Shown here: positions 1 through 10,047 of the stretch, piece after piece
Position numbering within the stretch: the stretch's first letter is position 1
Layout of the letters: the number at the start of each line of letters is the position of its first letter
Assembly: GCA_963836195.1 (NCBI GenBank)
Contig: CAWIIX010000020.1
Location: forward strand, 558,001 to 622,000
Reading direction: 5' to 3'
Source of the DNA: Trebonia sp963836195
Lineage (GTDB): Bacteria > Actinomycetota > Actinomycetes > Streptosporangiales > Streptosporangiaceae
DNA length: 64,000 nt
The notes under the pieces: model-generated
Databases searched by the model: none
Told to the model about the DNA's origin: nothing
What the model saw: the letters and a program-made list of their open reading frames with translations, nothing else
Program-made: the position numbers and the translations under genes

Positions 1-2550
1 GCCGCTGGCGGTGTAGGTCAGGGTCTGCCCGGACGCCGAGTCGGTCGCGCCGATCTGCAGGCTGGCGGCCGTGCCGACGGTGGACGTCTGGTTGGCCGGA
101 GTGGTGACGGTGACGACGTGGGCGTTGGTGCCGGGCGAGACCGTCCACACGAAGCTCTGGGTGGCGTAGGCGCCGTTGCCGTCCTTCGCGGTGACGGCCA
201 CCGTGCTGGTGCCGACGGCGGTCGGGGTGCCGGAGATGACGCCGGCCGCGGAGATCGACAGGCCGGCCGGGAGGCCGGTCGCCGAATAGGTCAGCGTCTG
301 GCCGCTGGTGGTGTCCGCTCCGCTCAGGGTGACCGAGGAGGCGGCGGTGCCGGTCAGGCTGGCCTGCGGGCCGGGGTTGGCCAGGGTGACCGGGGTGCCG
401 AGCTGGCTGGAGGCGACGGCCAGGGTGCCGGTCAGCGGCAGGCTGGCGCTGGAATCGCCCACCGAGACCGTGTAGTTGCCGGTACTGGTGGCCCAGGCGT
501 TGGAGCTGCTGTTCCAGTACTGCAGGTTCTGCTGGGTCAGCGGGAAGGTGACGGTCGTCGATGCCCCGGCGGCCAGGTTGACCCGCTGGAAGCCTTCCAG
601 CTGGAGCGGCGGCTGGCCGGAGGCGGACGGGTCGGTGACGTACAGCTGGGCGACGTCCGCGCCGGAGCGGGAGCCGGTGTTGGTCACGGTCGCGGTCACG
701 GTGGCCGCGCCGCCCGCGGTCAGCGCGCCGACGTGCAGGTTGCTGAACGAGAAGGACGTGTACGACAGGCCGTACCCGAACGGGAACAGGGGCGTCAGGT
801 TCTGGCTGTCATACCAGCGGTAGCCGACGTCGATGCCCTCGGAGTACTCCACGTTGCCGCCGGTGCCAGGGAACTCAGCGGCGGTGCTGGCGGGAACCTG
901 CGAGAGGGAGGTCGGGAAGGTGACGGTCAGGTGACCGGACGGGTCGTAGCTGCCGAACAGGACGTTGGCGACCGCGGTGCCGTCCTCCTGGCCGGGGTAC
1001 CAGGCCTCGAGCACGCCCTTCACCGAGGAGAGCCAGGGCATCGTGACGGCGGAGCCGGTGTTGAGGACCACGATCGTGTTCGGGTTGGCCGCGGCCACCG
1101 AAGTGATCAGGTTGTCCTGCGTGGTCCCCAGGTCGATGCTGCTCAGGTCCGAGCCCTCGGACTCGCCGAGGTTGGCGAAGACGACCGCGACGCTGGCCGC
1201 CGCCGCCGCGGACGCCGCCGAGCTGTCGGAGGAGCCGTCGTTGTAGGTGACGGTCGTGCCGCTTGGCGCGGCCGCCTGGATGCCCTGCAGCGGGCTGACG
1301 GTGCCGCTCGAGTTCACGCCCGCGCTGCCGCCGCCGTCGGTCTGCGGGCTGCTGGAGGCGTCCGCCCCGATGACCGCGATCGACTTGTCAGACGAGGTGA
1401 GCGGCAGGACGCTGCCGGAGTTCTTCAGCAGCACCGTCCCCTCCTCGGCCAGCTGGGTCGCGTCCGCCTGGTCGGTCGAGTTCGTCGCCACGGCCGACGG
1501 CGACCCGCTCGGTGCCTTGTCGAACATGGCCGAAGGCGAACATCTCGGTCAGGATGTCGGAGACGGCCGAGTTGATCGTGGCCTGGCTGACTTGCCCGGC
1601 CCCCGGAGGCCCGGAGGTGACGGCGCTCTGCAGGGCCGAGCCGTAGTAGCCGTCGTTGCCGGGCATGTCCATGTCCAGGCCGGCGTTGGCGGACGCGGCC
1701 GTCGAGTGCGTCGCGCCCCAGTCGGAGGTCACGAAGCCGGTGAAGCCGAACTGCTGGCGCAGCACGGTGCTCAGCGTGTACGGGTTCTGGCAGGCGGCGG
1801 TGCCGTTGATCCAGCTGTAGGAGCACATCACCGACGAGGCCGCGCCCTGCTGCGCCGCCGCCTGGAACGCGGGCAGGTAGATCTCCTGCTCCGCCTGGTG
1901 CTGACGATCGCGTTGTCACTGGGGCTGTTGCGGTTGGTCTCCTGGTTGTAGACCGCGTAGTGCTTGACCTGGGCCATGGTGCCGGCCGACTGCACGCCGC
2001 GGATGTCGGCCGCGGCCAGCTGCCCGGCCAGGTACGGGTCCTCGCCGATGGACTCGAAGGCCCGGCCCCAGCGCGGGTCGCGGACGATGTTGATCGTCGG
2101 GCCGAGGTCGACGGTGCTGCCCTTGGCCGCCTGCTCGGCGCCGATCACGTGGCCGTACTCCTGCTCGGCGGCGGTGTCCCAGGTGGCCGCGACGTCGACC
2201 GGCGCGGGCAGTTGGGTGACGTTGCTCATCCCGTCGCCGACGCCGGCCGGGCCGTCCTCCAGGTTCATGGCGGGGATGCAGAGCGAGCTGATCGCCGGGA
2301 TGTTCCCGACGTAGCTCGAGCCGGACGCGCCCGTCATCAGGGCGATCTCCTGGCTGAGCGACATCTGCGCCATCAGCTGGCTGACCCGGGTGGAGATCGG
2401 CGCGGTCGAGTTGACCCACGGGCAGGAGGTCGCGGCGGCCGCGTGCGGCGCGACGGCGGAGGCCGCTGCCAGCGGCGCGGCCACCAGGGCGAGCACCACC
2501 GCCGCGATCCGCGTCCGCCTCAGGCGCCATGGGAAATTGGGTACGCGCAC
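1..2550 (-). CDS. Secreted GH3 beta-glucosidase with C-terminal Ig-like repeats, partial, two frame breaks
   Basis: Glycoside hydrolase family 3 enzyme, expected to release terminal beta-linked sugars outside the cell. GTG at 2550 is preferred because GAGGAG lies about 6 nt upstream. A twin-arginine-like basic stretch (RLRRTR) and hydrophobic signal peptide follow, then the GH3 N domain (LEDGPAGVGDG, RDPRWGR, VKHYAVYNQE). The nucleophile Asp is in GFVTSDWGA near 1725. The C domain, a fibronectin III-like domain and at least one complete putative-Ig (He_PIG-like) repeat follow, with a second cut off by the window edge. The reading frame shifts near 1897 (one base missing) and shifts back near 1528 (one extra base). 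Both flanks and the middle are intact in sequence, so I favour sequencing indels over a pseudogene. Confidence 0.85.
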
Positions 2551-3392
2551 GGGTGACTCCTCACCTAGAGACATGAACCCGTGCAGCAGCGGGCGCCATG
2601 CACTTCTCGCGGCCGACCGTGAAAAGCGGGCGGCGGCACGGGAAGTGCCAGTTGTATTGAGTGCTGGGTTTGTACTCGGGATGCAATAACACAGGAACCG
2701 GGGTGTCAATGGCCAGGGGCCGATGTTAACGGTTCATTAACTGCCGGCTCCGGTGCCGGGGACATGCGGGTGGTCGCGCGGAGGGCACGGTCCGTTCGGG
2801 ATCGTTCGGGATGATCATGAATTTGAACTTGGCTCATTGCTGTCGGGCAGCGGGCTTGGGGCGCAGACTTGGCGGTGGGCGTGGCGCGGAGCGGGTCGGC
2901 TAGATGCGTGCGGGTGACGGCGGGACCCCAGGCGCGGGTCTCGGCGTCGGGGGCCGTGGCGTTTTCGAGCCAGGCGGTGTCTCCCATGATCCGGCTGGCC
3001 GCACAGCAGACGCTGCTCAGCCTAAGCGCCGCCGCAGCCGCGACGACGCGGCCGTCAGGCCGGTACGCCGTCCAGACCGAGAACACACTCCACACGCTCG
3101 AATCGGCCCGCCATGGTCATCCCTGCTGCCTCTGTGACCGCCGCCAGCGCGACGGTGGCGCGTCGTCCGAACCGCCGTGACCTACCTCGACGGGAGGCGG
3201 AACGCCGGCGTCGCGCCGCTGTGGCCGGGACGAGCCGGTGCGCAGGCCATAGAACGCAATCTATGACCACATAGGCCGATTGATGTTAAGGCTAGATTTC
3301 AAAAAATCTTGCTGACTACACTCCCGTCATCAACCAAACGGAATGTGAACGAATGCTGGCGCGAATGCGGCGGCTCTACGTTGAGGTGATGG
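2551..3392. other. 842-bp intergenic region, no convincing gene
   Basis: Short ORFs on both strands here have no recognisable domain or clear ribosome binding site and I do not call them. The stretch holds the GH3 promoter side, a partial copy of the dispersed CCGTTCG repeat near 2789-2815, and from about 3240 an AT-richer segment that is probably the hyuA promoter. Confidence 0.6.
3248..3309. promoter_or_regulatory. Two inverted repeats upstream of hyuA, possible LysR-type operator
   Basis: CATAGA-N6-TCTATG at 3248-3265 and AGATTT-N4-AAATCT at 3294-3309 are perfect dyads in an AT-rich stretch 85 to 145 bp before hyuA. Their size and position suit a regulator such as the LysR protein encoded at 11017-11934. 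That link is inference. Confidence 0.4.
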
Positions 3393-5495
3393 ATGGGTCT
3401 CGTAATAGCAACCGACATCGGCGGCACCTTTACCGATATGGTCGCTTTCGATACGGACAGCAAGACGACGGTGCACGCGAAATCGCATACCGATCCAGGC
3501 GACCTCACCGGTGGCATCATTCGCTGCCTGCAGAAAAGCGGCCTGGTGTTGTCCGAGGCCACGGACTTCGTCCACGGATCCACGGTGGCGATCAACACCG
3601 CGATCGAGCGTAAGGGCGCGGTTACCGCGCTCATCGTCACCCGGGGAATGCGCGACGTGTACGCCATCGGGCGAGGTAACCGGCCGGAGGCCTACAACCT
3701 ATTTTTCGAGCGCCCGGAGCCATTCGTGCCGCGCAGTCGAATTATCGAAATCGACGAGCGCCTCGATGCGTCCGGTAATGTCGTAACCCCGCTTGATCCG
3801 CAATCCGTCCGTGACGCGCTACAGACCGCGCTCGGTGCTGAGGCGGAATCAATCGCGGTGTGCCTGCTGCACGCCTATGCCTCGCCCCGCCACGAGGAGC
3901 TGACGGCGGCACTGATCGGCGAGGTCACCCCGGGCAGCTACCTGTCGCTCTCGCACGAGATCCTGCGCGAGTACCGGGAGTACGAGCGGATGTCGACCAC
4001 GGTGCTCAACGCCTACGTGGGTCCGCGGGTAAGCGAGTACATCGCCGAGCTCGACAAGGCCCTCGCCGCGGCGGGCTTCGGCGGCCGGATGTCCATCATG
4101 CAGTCCAACGGCGGGGTCATGGCGCCCGCGACGGCGCGCAGGCAGCCGATCAGGACAATGGAGTCGGGCCCGGTCAGCGGCGTGATCGCCGCCAGCCAGC
4201 TGTCGCGGCGGCTGGGCATCAAGCACGCGGTCGCCTTCGACATGGGCGGGACCACGGCCAAGGCCGCGCTGATCGAGGACGGCGCCGCCGTGATGTCGGA
4301 GGGCTACTTCGTCGGCGATGAGATGAGCGGCCACCCGGTGATGCTGCCGGTCGTCGACGTGATCGAGGTCGGCGCGGGCGGCGGCAGCATCGCGCACCTC
4401 GACGAGGTCGGATCGCTGCGCATCGGGCCCGAAAGCGCCGGAGGCTACCCCGGCCCGATCTGCTATGGCTGGGGAGGCACCAGGCCGACGGTCACCGACG
4501 CCAACGCCGTGCTCGGGCGCCTCAATCCCGAGCGCTTCCTCGGCGGCGAGATGCCGCTCGACGTGGAGAACGCCGCCAGCGCGATCGGCCGGGGACTGGC
4601 CACCCGCCTCGGGCTGAGCACCAACGCGGCCGCGCAGGCGGTCATCGACGTCGCGGTGAACAAGATGGCGCTCGCGGTCCGCGCCGTCTCGATCGAGCGC
4701 GGCCTGGACCCGCGCGACTGCGCGCTCATCGCCTTCGGCGGGGCCGGCCCGCTGCACGCGACCGCCATCGCCCGCGACCTCGACATCCCGACCGTGATCG
4801 TGCCGCCGCTGCCGGGACACTACTCGGCCTTCGGCATGCTGGTCACCGACCTCAGGCACGACTACGTGCGGACCTGCTACGGGCGGCTCGCCGAGATCCC
4901 GCCGGCCACGCTGGCCGCGATGATCGCGGAGATGACCGGCGAGGGGCGGGCGCTGCTGGCCAGCGAGGGCCTGGCCGACGACGCGATCGCGTCCGAGTCG
5001 TTCTTCGACCTGCGGTACGCGGGCCAGGAGTTCACCCTCCGGGTTCCGGTCGCGGGCGACGAGGTGACCAAGGCAGGCCTGGCCGCTGTCCGCGCCCGGT
5101 TCGACGAGATGCACGAGGCCCGCTACGGGCACGTGGCCAAGGACGAGGTGGTCGAGATCGTCAACGTCCGGCTGGTCGCCACCGGGCGAAGGGACATCCC
5201 TGACCTTGACTCCCCGCCTGTCGCCAACGCGGCGGCGCGGCCCGCCGGGACCAGGCAGGTGGGGTTCGCCGGCCCGGGCGGGTGCGTGCTGCGGGAGTCC
5301 GCCGTCTGGCGGCGCGAGGAGCTTCCCCCGGGCACCCGCATCACCGGGCCCGCGATCGTCGAGGAGTACGCCAGCACCGTCGTGATCGGCGAAGGAGATG
5401 TCGCCACCGTCGGCGACCTGGGAGAAATCATCGTCAGCGTCGCCTCGCGGCGCGTCGCCCCGGCCGGGGCGCCAGCAGAAGGAGAGGACCGCTGA
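3393..5495 (+). CDS. Hydantoinase/oxoprolinase family subunit A (HyuA-like)
   Basis: 700-residue ATP-binding subunit of the ATP-dependent hydantoinase / 5-oxoprolinase / acetophenone-carboxylase superfamily. The ASKHA phosphate-1 motif DIGGTFTD is at residues 8-15 and the second phosphate loop is DMGGTTAKAAL in mid-protein. Length is normal for a free A subunit. A GAGGTG purine run precedes ATG 3393. The stop overlaps the start of the B subunit (TGATG), so the two are coupled. Family members activate a cyclic amide, lactam or ketone with ATP, and the exact substrate cannot be read from sequence. The first 470 bp use more A/T-ending codons than the rest of the gene. Confidence 0.88.
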   Translation: MGLVIATDIGGTFTDMVAFDTDSKTTVHAKSHTDPGDLTGGIIRCLQKSGLVLSEATDFVHGSTVAINTAIERKGAVTALIVTRGMRDVYAIGRGNRPEAYNLFFERPEPFVPRSRIIEIDERLDASGNVVTPLDPQSVRDALQTALGAEAESIAVCLLHAYASPRHEELTAALIGEVTPGSYLSLSHEILREYREYERMSTTVLNAYVGPRVSEYIAELDKALAAAGFGGRMSIMQSNGGVMAPATARRQPIRTMESGPVSGVIAASQLSRRLGIKHAVAFDMGGTTAKAALIEDGAAVMSEGYFVGDEMSGHPVMLPVVDVIEVGAGGGSIAHLDEVGSLRIGPESAGGYPGPICYGWGGTRPTVTDANAVLGRLNPERFLGGEMPLDVENAASAIGRGLATRLGLSTNAAAQAVIDVAVNKMALAVRAVSIERGLDPRDCALIAFGGAGPLHATAIARDLDIPTVIVPPLPGHYSAFGMLVTDLRHDYVRTCYGRLAEIPPATLAAMIAEMTGEGRALLASEGLADDAIASESFFDLRYAGQEFTLRVPVAGDEVTKAGLAAVRARFDEMHEARYGHVAKDEVVEIVNVRLVATGRRDIPDLDSPPVANAAARPAGTRQVGFAGPGGCVLRESAVWRREELPPGTRITGPAIVEEYASTVVIGEGDVATVGDLGEIIVSVASRRVAPAGAPAEGEDR

Positions 5496-7246
5496 TGCTG
5501 AATCCGGTCACCGTCGAGGTCATCCGCAATTCGCTGCCCGCCGCCGCCAACGAGATGGCCTACGACCTGCAGCGCACGTCGTACAACATGATGATCTACG
5601 AGGTGAAGGACTACTGCTGCGCGCTGCTGGGGCTGGACGGCCAGCTGCTCGCGCAGAACGTGGGCGGGGTGTCGCACTTCGTCGCCGACCTCGACGTCAT
5701 CGTCATCGACGCGATGGAGCGCTTCGGGCCCGACTACTTCCAGCCCGGTGACGCGTTCCTGATGAACCACCAGCGGGTCTGCGGCCAGCACCTGAACAAC
5801 GTCGTCACCTACACGCCGGTGTTCGCCGAGGGCCGCCTGTACGGGTTCGCGATGGTCCGCGCGCACTGGGTCGACGTGGGCGGGCTGAGCACCGGCTTCG
5901 GCGCCAGCGGGCTGGCCGCCGACCCGTGGATGGAGGGCCTGCAGCTGGACCAGGTCCGGATCATGCGCGACGGCCAGCCGGACGAGCAGGTGATGCGGAT
6001 GATCAGGGACAACATCCGCTTCCCGGAATCGTCTATGGGCGACCTGCGGGCGCAGATCGCGGCCTGCCGGCTGGGCGAGCGGCGGATCGCCGAGCTCGTC
6101 GAGCGGTACGGCCTCGAACAGCTCGACGCCAGCGTCAAGCGCATCTTCCGCGACTCCGAGGAGCGGGCGCGGCAGGCCGTGGAGGCGCTCGCCGACGGCG
6201 ACTACACCGCCGAGTCGGCGATCGACCACGACTTCGTCGACCGTGACGACCCGGTCCGGATCAAGGCGACCGTGCGGGTCCGCGGCAGCGAGATGGAAAT
6301 CGACCTGAGCGAGTGCTCGCCGCAGCGTCGCGGGGCGGTCAACTCGCGCACCAGGGCCGCCGCCTTCGTGGCCTTCAAGGCGCTGACCTCGCCGCACGAG
6401 GCCGTCAACCAGGGCTCGTTCGCGGCGCTCAAGGTCACCATCGCCGAGGGAACGTTCATGATGGCGGCCTACCCGGCGCCGATGGCGAGCTGGTCAACGC
6501 CAGTTCCGACCGTGGTCGACACGATCTTGCGTGCGATCTCGGGCGCGGCGCCGGAGCAGGTCCCGGCCGCTCACTTCGGCACCCTCGGCGCGCCGATGAC
6601 GTTCTTCGGGATGCACCCGAAGACCGGCCGGCGGTTCGTCGTGCAGTCCATCGAGGGCGGCGGCTGGGGCGGCCGACCGCACCAGGACGGGATGTCCGGC
6701 TCGGTCTCGGTCTGCCAGGGCGACGTGCGCAACGCGCCGATCGAGGGACTGGAGATGAAGTTCCCGATCCGGGTCGAGGAGCGGGCCATCCTGCCCGACT
6801 CGGGCGGCGCCGGCCTCCACCGGGGCGGCTTCGGGCTTAAGACGACGGTCCGCAACCTGGTCGACGGCACCTGGAACATGTCGATGCCCGGGCGGGAGGT
6901 CTGCCCGCCCTGGGGACTGTGGGGCGGCAACCAGGGGACCGTGGGCCATTACGAGCTCGAACTGGCGGGCAGCGAGACCAGGGAGCGGGTCAACGGCGCG
7001 CGCCGCCCCGCCGCGGCCGGGTCCGTGGTCTACATCCAGACAGGCGGCGGCGGTGGCTGGGGCTCACCGTTCGAGCGGCCCGCCGAGGCGGTGCTCGACG
7101 ACGTCCGCAACGGCTACGTCTCGGTCGAGGCCGCCCGTCGTGACTACGGCGTGGTGCTGACCGGGACCGGTGCCGGCCTGGAGCTGGACATCGCGGCCAC
7201 CACGACATGCCGCGCCGCCCTGGCGCCCGCCGTGGCGCTGGACTGA
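5495..7246 (+). CDS. Hydantoinase/oxoprolinase family subunit B (HyuB-like)
   Basis: 583-residue partner of the preceding A subunit. ATG 5495 shares its A with the upstream TGA and has GGAGAGG just before it. Hydantoinase_B hallmarks include the N-terminal AAANEMAYDLQRTSYN region, a Cys pair (YCCALLG), and the glycine-rich WGGRPHQDGMSGS and GGGGWGSPFERP segments. HyuA/HyuB form a hetero-oligomer that couples ATP cleavage to ring opening or carboxylation. The adjoining importer and hydrolases support a catabolic role. Confidence 0.88.
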   Translation: MLNPVTVEVIRNSLPAAANEMAYDLQRTSYNMMIYEVKDYCCALLGLDGQLLAQNVGGVSHFVADLDVIVIDAMERFGPDYFQPGDAFLMNHQRVCGQHLNNVVTYTPVFAEGRLYGFAMVRAHWVDVGGLSTGFGASGLAADPWMEGLQLDQVRIMRDGQPDEQVMRMIRDNIRFPESSMGDLRAQIAACRLGERRIAELVERYGLEQLDASVKRIFRDSEERARQAVEALADGDYTAESAIDHDFVDRDDPVRIKATVRVRGSEMEIDLSECSPQRRGAVNSRTRAAAFVAFKALTSPHEAVNQGSFAALKVTIAEGTFMMAAYPAPMASWSTPVPTVVDTILRAISGAAPEQVPAAHFGTLGAPMTFFGMHPKTGRRFVVQSIEGGGWGGRPHQDGMSGSVSVCQGDVRNAPIEGLEMKFPIRVEERAILPDSGGAGLHRGGFGLKTTVRNLVDGTWNMSMPGREVCPPWGLWGGNQGTVGHYELELAGSETRERVNGARRPAAAGSVVYIQTGGGGGWGSPFERPAEAVLDDVRNGYVSVEAARRDYGVVLTGTGAGLELDIAATTTCRAALAPAVALD

Positions 7247-7284
7247 CGGCGACATCCGGCGCGATGGCGAAGGCAAGGAGGCCA

Positions 7285-8037
7285 ATGTCCGCTCACGTGT
7301 CACTCTCCTCGGTCGGCAAGACGTTCGCGCCCGGCGCGCGGCCGGTCCTCGACAACGTCAACCTCGAGGTCTCCCCGGGCGAGACGGTGATGGTCATCGG
7401 CCCGTCCGGGTCGGGCAAGAGCACGCTGCTCAACTGCATCGCGGGCATGGAGCCGTACGCCGGCTCCATCACCATCGACGGCGAGCCGGTGCGCAAGCCC
7501 CGGCGCAGCGTCGCGATGGTGTTCCAGGCGCCGCACCTGCTGCCCTGGCGGACCACCGTCGGCAACATCCAGTACGGCCTGCAGTTGCAGGGCGGCCTGA
7601 CCGAGCGGGACCAGCGCGAGCGCGTCGAGGACCTCCTTGACCTGGTCAAGCTCAGGCACGCCAGGGACCGCTACCCCGCGCAGCTATCGGGCGGCATGCA
7701 GCAGCGGGTCAACATCGCGCGGGCGCTCGCGGTCCGGCCGAGCGTCCTGCTGATGGACGAGCCGTTCGGGTCGCTCGACGCGATTTCGAAGGAGCACCTG
7801 CAGGCCGAACTGCAGGGGATCGTGTCCGGGCAGCAGCTCACCACGATCTTCATTACCCACGACATCGCCGAGGCGGTTTTCCTCGGCGACCGGGTGGTCG
7901 TGCTGTCGGCCGACCCGGGGCGGATCGCGGCCGAGCTGAAGGTCGAGCAGCCCCGGCCGAGGCCGCTGGAGTGGAAGCGGTCGGCCGGGTTCCAGGACCT
8001 CTACTCGTTCTTGTGGAAGGAGCTGCAGCAGGCATGA
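7285..8037 (+). CDS. ABC transporter ATP-binding protein, nitrate/sulfonate/NMT1 type
   Basis: 250-residue ATPase. ATG 7285 follows AAGGAGG with 4-nt spacing; an in-frame ATG at 7264 is less well placed. Walker A GPSGSGKST is near residues 39-47, signature LSGGMQQR near 134 and Walker B LLMDEPFGSLD near 155, followed by the switch His in TIFITHD. It resembles SsuB/TauB/ThiZ ATPases. It ends in an ATGA overlap with the permease, so this is one importer operon downstream of hyuAB. Confidence 0.9.
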   Translation: MSAHVSLSSVGKTFAPGARPVLDNVNLEVSPGETVMVIGPSGSGKSTLLNCIAGMEPYAGSITIDGEPVRKPRRSVAMVFQAPHLLPWRTTVGNIQYGLQLQGGLTERDQRERVEDLLDLVKLRHARDRYPAQLSGGMQQRVNIARALAVRPSVLLMDEPFGSLDAISKEHLQAELQGIVSGQQLTTIFITHDIAEAVFLGDRVVVLSADPGRIAAELKVEQPRPRPLEWKRSAGFQDLYSFLWKELQQA

Positions 8038-8885
8038 GCGCCGCTACTCCGGAAGAGACCTTGCCGCCGCGGGCCGGCACCGAGCCGGAGGCCGGGCCGG
8101 CCGTCGTCGCTCAGCCGCGCGGGCGGCGGCCGCGCCGGGGCCTCACCTCGGCCATCTCGACCGCGTCGGTCATCGTGGTGCTGGCCGCGTGGCAGCTGTG
8201 CGCCTCGCAGGGAGTGGTCGACCAGAAGCTGACGAGCTCCCCGTGGGGCGTCGTCCAGGCGGCCCGCTTCCTGATCGCCAGCGGTCAGCTGGGCTCTGAA
8301 GTTGCCGACAGCGCCAAGCTGTTCGGCGTCGGCCTCGGGCTGGCGATCGTGATCGGGGCGCTCGGCGGGGTGCTGATCGGCTGGTGGCGGCTGGTCGCGG
8401 CGGTGTTCGAGCCGTGGATCGCCATCCTCTACGCGATGCCGCTGATCGCGCTGCTGCCGCTGATCCTGGTCTGGTTCGGCATCGGCTTCACCGCCGAGGT
8501 GGTGATGGTGGTCCTGATCTCCGTCTTCCCCGTGCTGGTGAGCGTGATGACCGGGACGCGGAACGTGGATCAGGAGCTCGTCCGTCTCGCCCGCAGCTTC
8601 TGCGGCAGCGAGCTGGCGATCATCAGGACCGTGCTGCTCCCGTCCCTCATCCCCTACTTCGTCTCCGGGGTGCGACTCGCGATCGGCAGCGCCCTGGTCG
8701 GCGTCGTGGTCTCCGAGTACTTCCTCGGCAACGGCGGCATCGGCGGCCTGATCGTCACCGCCGGCGAGAACCTGCAGTCCGGCGAGGTCTTCGTCGGAAT
8801 CACCATCCTGGCATTGTCCGCGATCGTCATGACCGGTCTGCTGCGGCGGGCCGAACGGCACTTCTCCCAATGGCGCGACAGGTAA
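8034..8885 (+). CDS. ABC transporter permease, SsuC/TauC type
   Basis: 283-residue inner-membrane permease starting in an ATGA overlap with the ATPase. A charged N-terminus of about 35 residues precedes some six hydrophobic segments. The EAA-loop region (LVRLARSFCGSELAIIRTVLLPSLIPY) is typical of BPD_transp_1 permeases for sulfonates, nitrate or pyrimidine precursors. Substrate is unknown; the gene order predicts import of whatever the HyuAB and hydrolase genes degrade. Confidence 0.9.
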   Translation: MSAATPEETLPPRAGTEPEAGPAVVAQPRGRRPRRGLTSAISTASVIVVLAAWQLCASQGVVDQKLTSSPWGVVQAARFLIASGQLGSEVADSAKLFGVGLGLAIVIGALGGVLIGWWRLVAAVFEPWIAILYAMPLIALLPLILVWFGIGFTAEVVMVVLISVFPVLVSVMTGTRNVDQELVRLARSFCGSELAIIRTVLLPSLIPYFVSGVRLAIGSALVGVVVSEYFLGNGGIGGLIVTAGENLQSGEVFVGITILALSAIVMTGLLRRAERHFSQWRDR

Positions 8886-8911
8886 ACCAGAGCACGAGTC
8901 AAGAAGGCACA

Positions 8912-9988
8912 GTGAGCGAATTGAACAACAAGATCGACGGCAGACAAGGCCGCAGCCGGCTCGCATCCAGGACCGCGATCGCGGTCGCCTGCTGCGCCGC
9001 CAGCGCCACCCTGGCCGCCTGCAGTTCGGGCGGCTCGTCAAGCAGCGCCGGGGGCGGCGCCACTCAGGCAGCCGCCAGCAGTTCCGCCGCCGGCACGGCC
9101 GCGATGGTGCCCGTCACCATCGCCTACACCGCCCCGGTCGCGGACCAGCTGATCCCGCTGATCACGCAGGAGGCGGGGCTGTTCGCCAAGTACGGCGTCC
9201 CGGTCACGATGACCTACCTGCCGCAGACCGAGGCGGTAGACGGCATCGTCGGCGGCAAAGTCCAGATGGCGGTGTTCGACAGCCCCGCTCCCGAGCTCGC
9301 AGTCGCCGACGGCGAGCAGATCAAGTGGATCGCCGAGTGGGAGGGGCACGCCGACCTGTTCCTGCTCGGCCGGCCGGGTGTGGCCAGCATCAAGGCCCTC
9401 GCGGGCAAGTCCGTCGCCGAGACGGTGGCCGGCTCGACCACGGCCGTGCTCACCCAGGTCGCGCTCCAGGACGCGGGGGTGCTGACGAGCGCCCACCTGC
9501 AGCCGCTGGGCAACGTCGGCGCGACGTTGTCGGCGTTCCAGTCCGGTTCCGTGCAGGCCACCATCGCTGGCCCGCCTAACCAGACAACCCTGCTCAAGGC
9601 CGTGCCCGGTGCGAGCGTGCTGGTGAACTACAGCAACTCGATTCCGTGGGTCGGCGGCGGGCTGGCCGCCTCGATCTCCTGGGCCGACGCGCACAAGGCC
9701 GAGACCGTCGACATCGTGAAGGCGCTGCTGGCGGGCGAGCAGTACTTCAAGGCCAACAAGGCCGCCGCGATCAAGGACATCGAGCTGGCGACCAAGTCAA
9801 GCCAGGCGGACGCGGAGGGCGCCTACGCCTCGATGCTCCAGGTCATGAGCCAGACCACGTCGATCGCGCCGCAGGCCTCGATCGAGTCGGTCGCGCTCAA
9901 GGCCATCGCCAGCACCTCGCCCGGCGCGGCCAGCCTCACCGGCGCCTCGGTCGTGGACACCGAGTTCGCCGCGGCCGCCGGCAGCTAG
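8912..9988 (+). CDS. ABC transporter substrate-binding lipoprotein, NMT1/THI5-like
   Basis: 358 residues from GTG 8912, which follows AAGAAGG; an ATG at 8870 would overlap the permease and is less likely. A hydrophobic signal ends in a lipobox (TLAAC, Cys 37) and a Ser/Ala/Gly-rich linker. The mature domain has the NMT1/SsuA pattern (VTIAYTAPVADQLIPL, EAGLFAKYGVPV, GKVQMAVFDSPAPELA). It would be anchored outside the membrane and feed the permease. The GC-rich hairpin that follows may reduce read-through into the amidohydrolase gene. Confidence 0.88.
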   Translation: MSELNNKIDGRQGRSRLASRTAIAVACCAASATLAACSSGGSSSSAGGGATQAAASSSAAGTAAMVPVTIAYTAPVADQLIPLITQEAGLFAKYGVPVTMTYLPQTEAVDGIVGGKVQMAVFDSPAPELAVADGEQIKWIAEWEGHADLFLLGRPGVASIKALAGKSVAETVAGSTTAVLTQVALQDAGVLTSAHLQPLGNVGATLSAFQSGSVQATIAGPPNQTTLLKAVPGASVLVNYSNSIPWVGGGLAASISWADAHKAETVDIVKALLAGEQYFKANKAAAIKDIELATKSSQADAEGAYASMLQVMSQTTSIAPQASIESVALKAIASTSPGAASLTGASVVDTEFAAAAGS

Positions 9989-9997
9989 CGGAGCACC

Positions 9998-10028
9998 GCC
10001 GGCCGCCGCCCGGCAGGCGGCGGCCGGC
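9998..10028. terminator. Perfect 13-bp GC hairpin after the substrate-binding gene
   Basis: GCCGGCCGCCGCC at 9998-10010 pairs with 10016-10028 around a 5-nt loop, 9 bp after the stop. There is no clear T run, as is common in high-GC actinobacteria. It may attenuate transcription or stabilise the upstream mRNA. Confidence 0.6.
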
Positions 10029-10047
10029 CCGGACGACAGGAGGACCC

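Noticed and set aside
118..1575. 485-codon plus-strand ORF over the GH3 gene
   Set aside because: It is low-complexity Gly/Arg/Ala sequence in the complementary frame of a clear GH3 domain; a GC-rich shadow.
2706..3270. Several 70-130-codon ORFs between GH3 and hyuA
   Set aside because: No domain, no ribosome binding site, overlapping on both strands with GC-biased composition.
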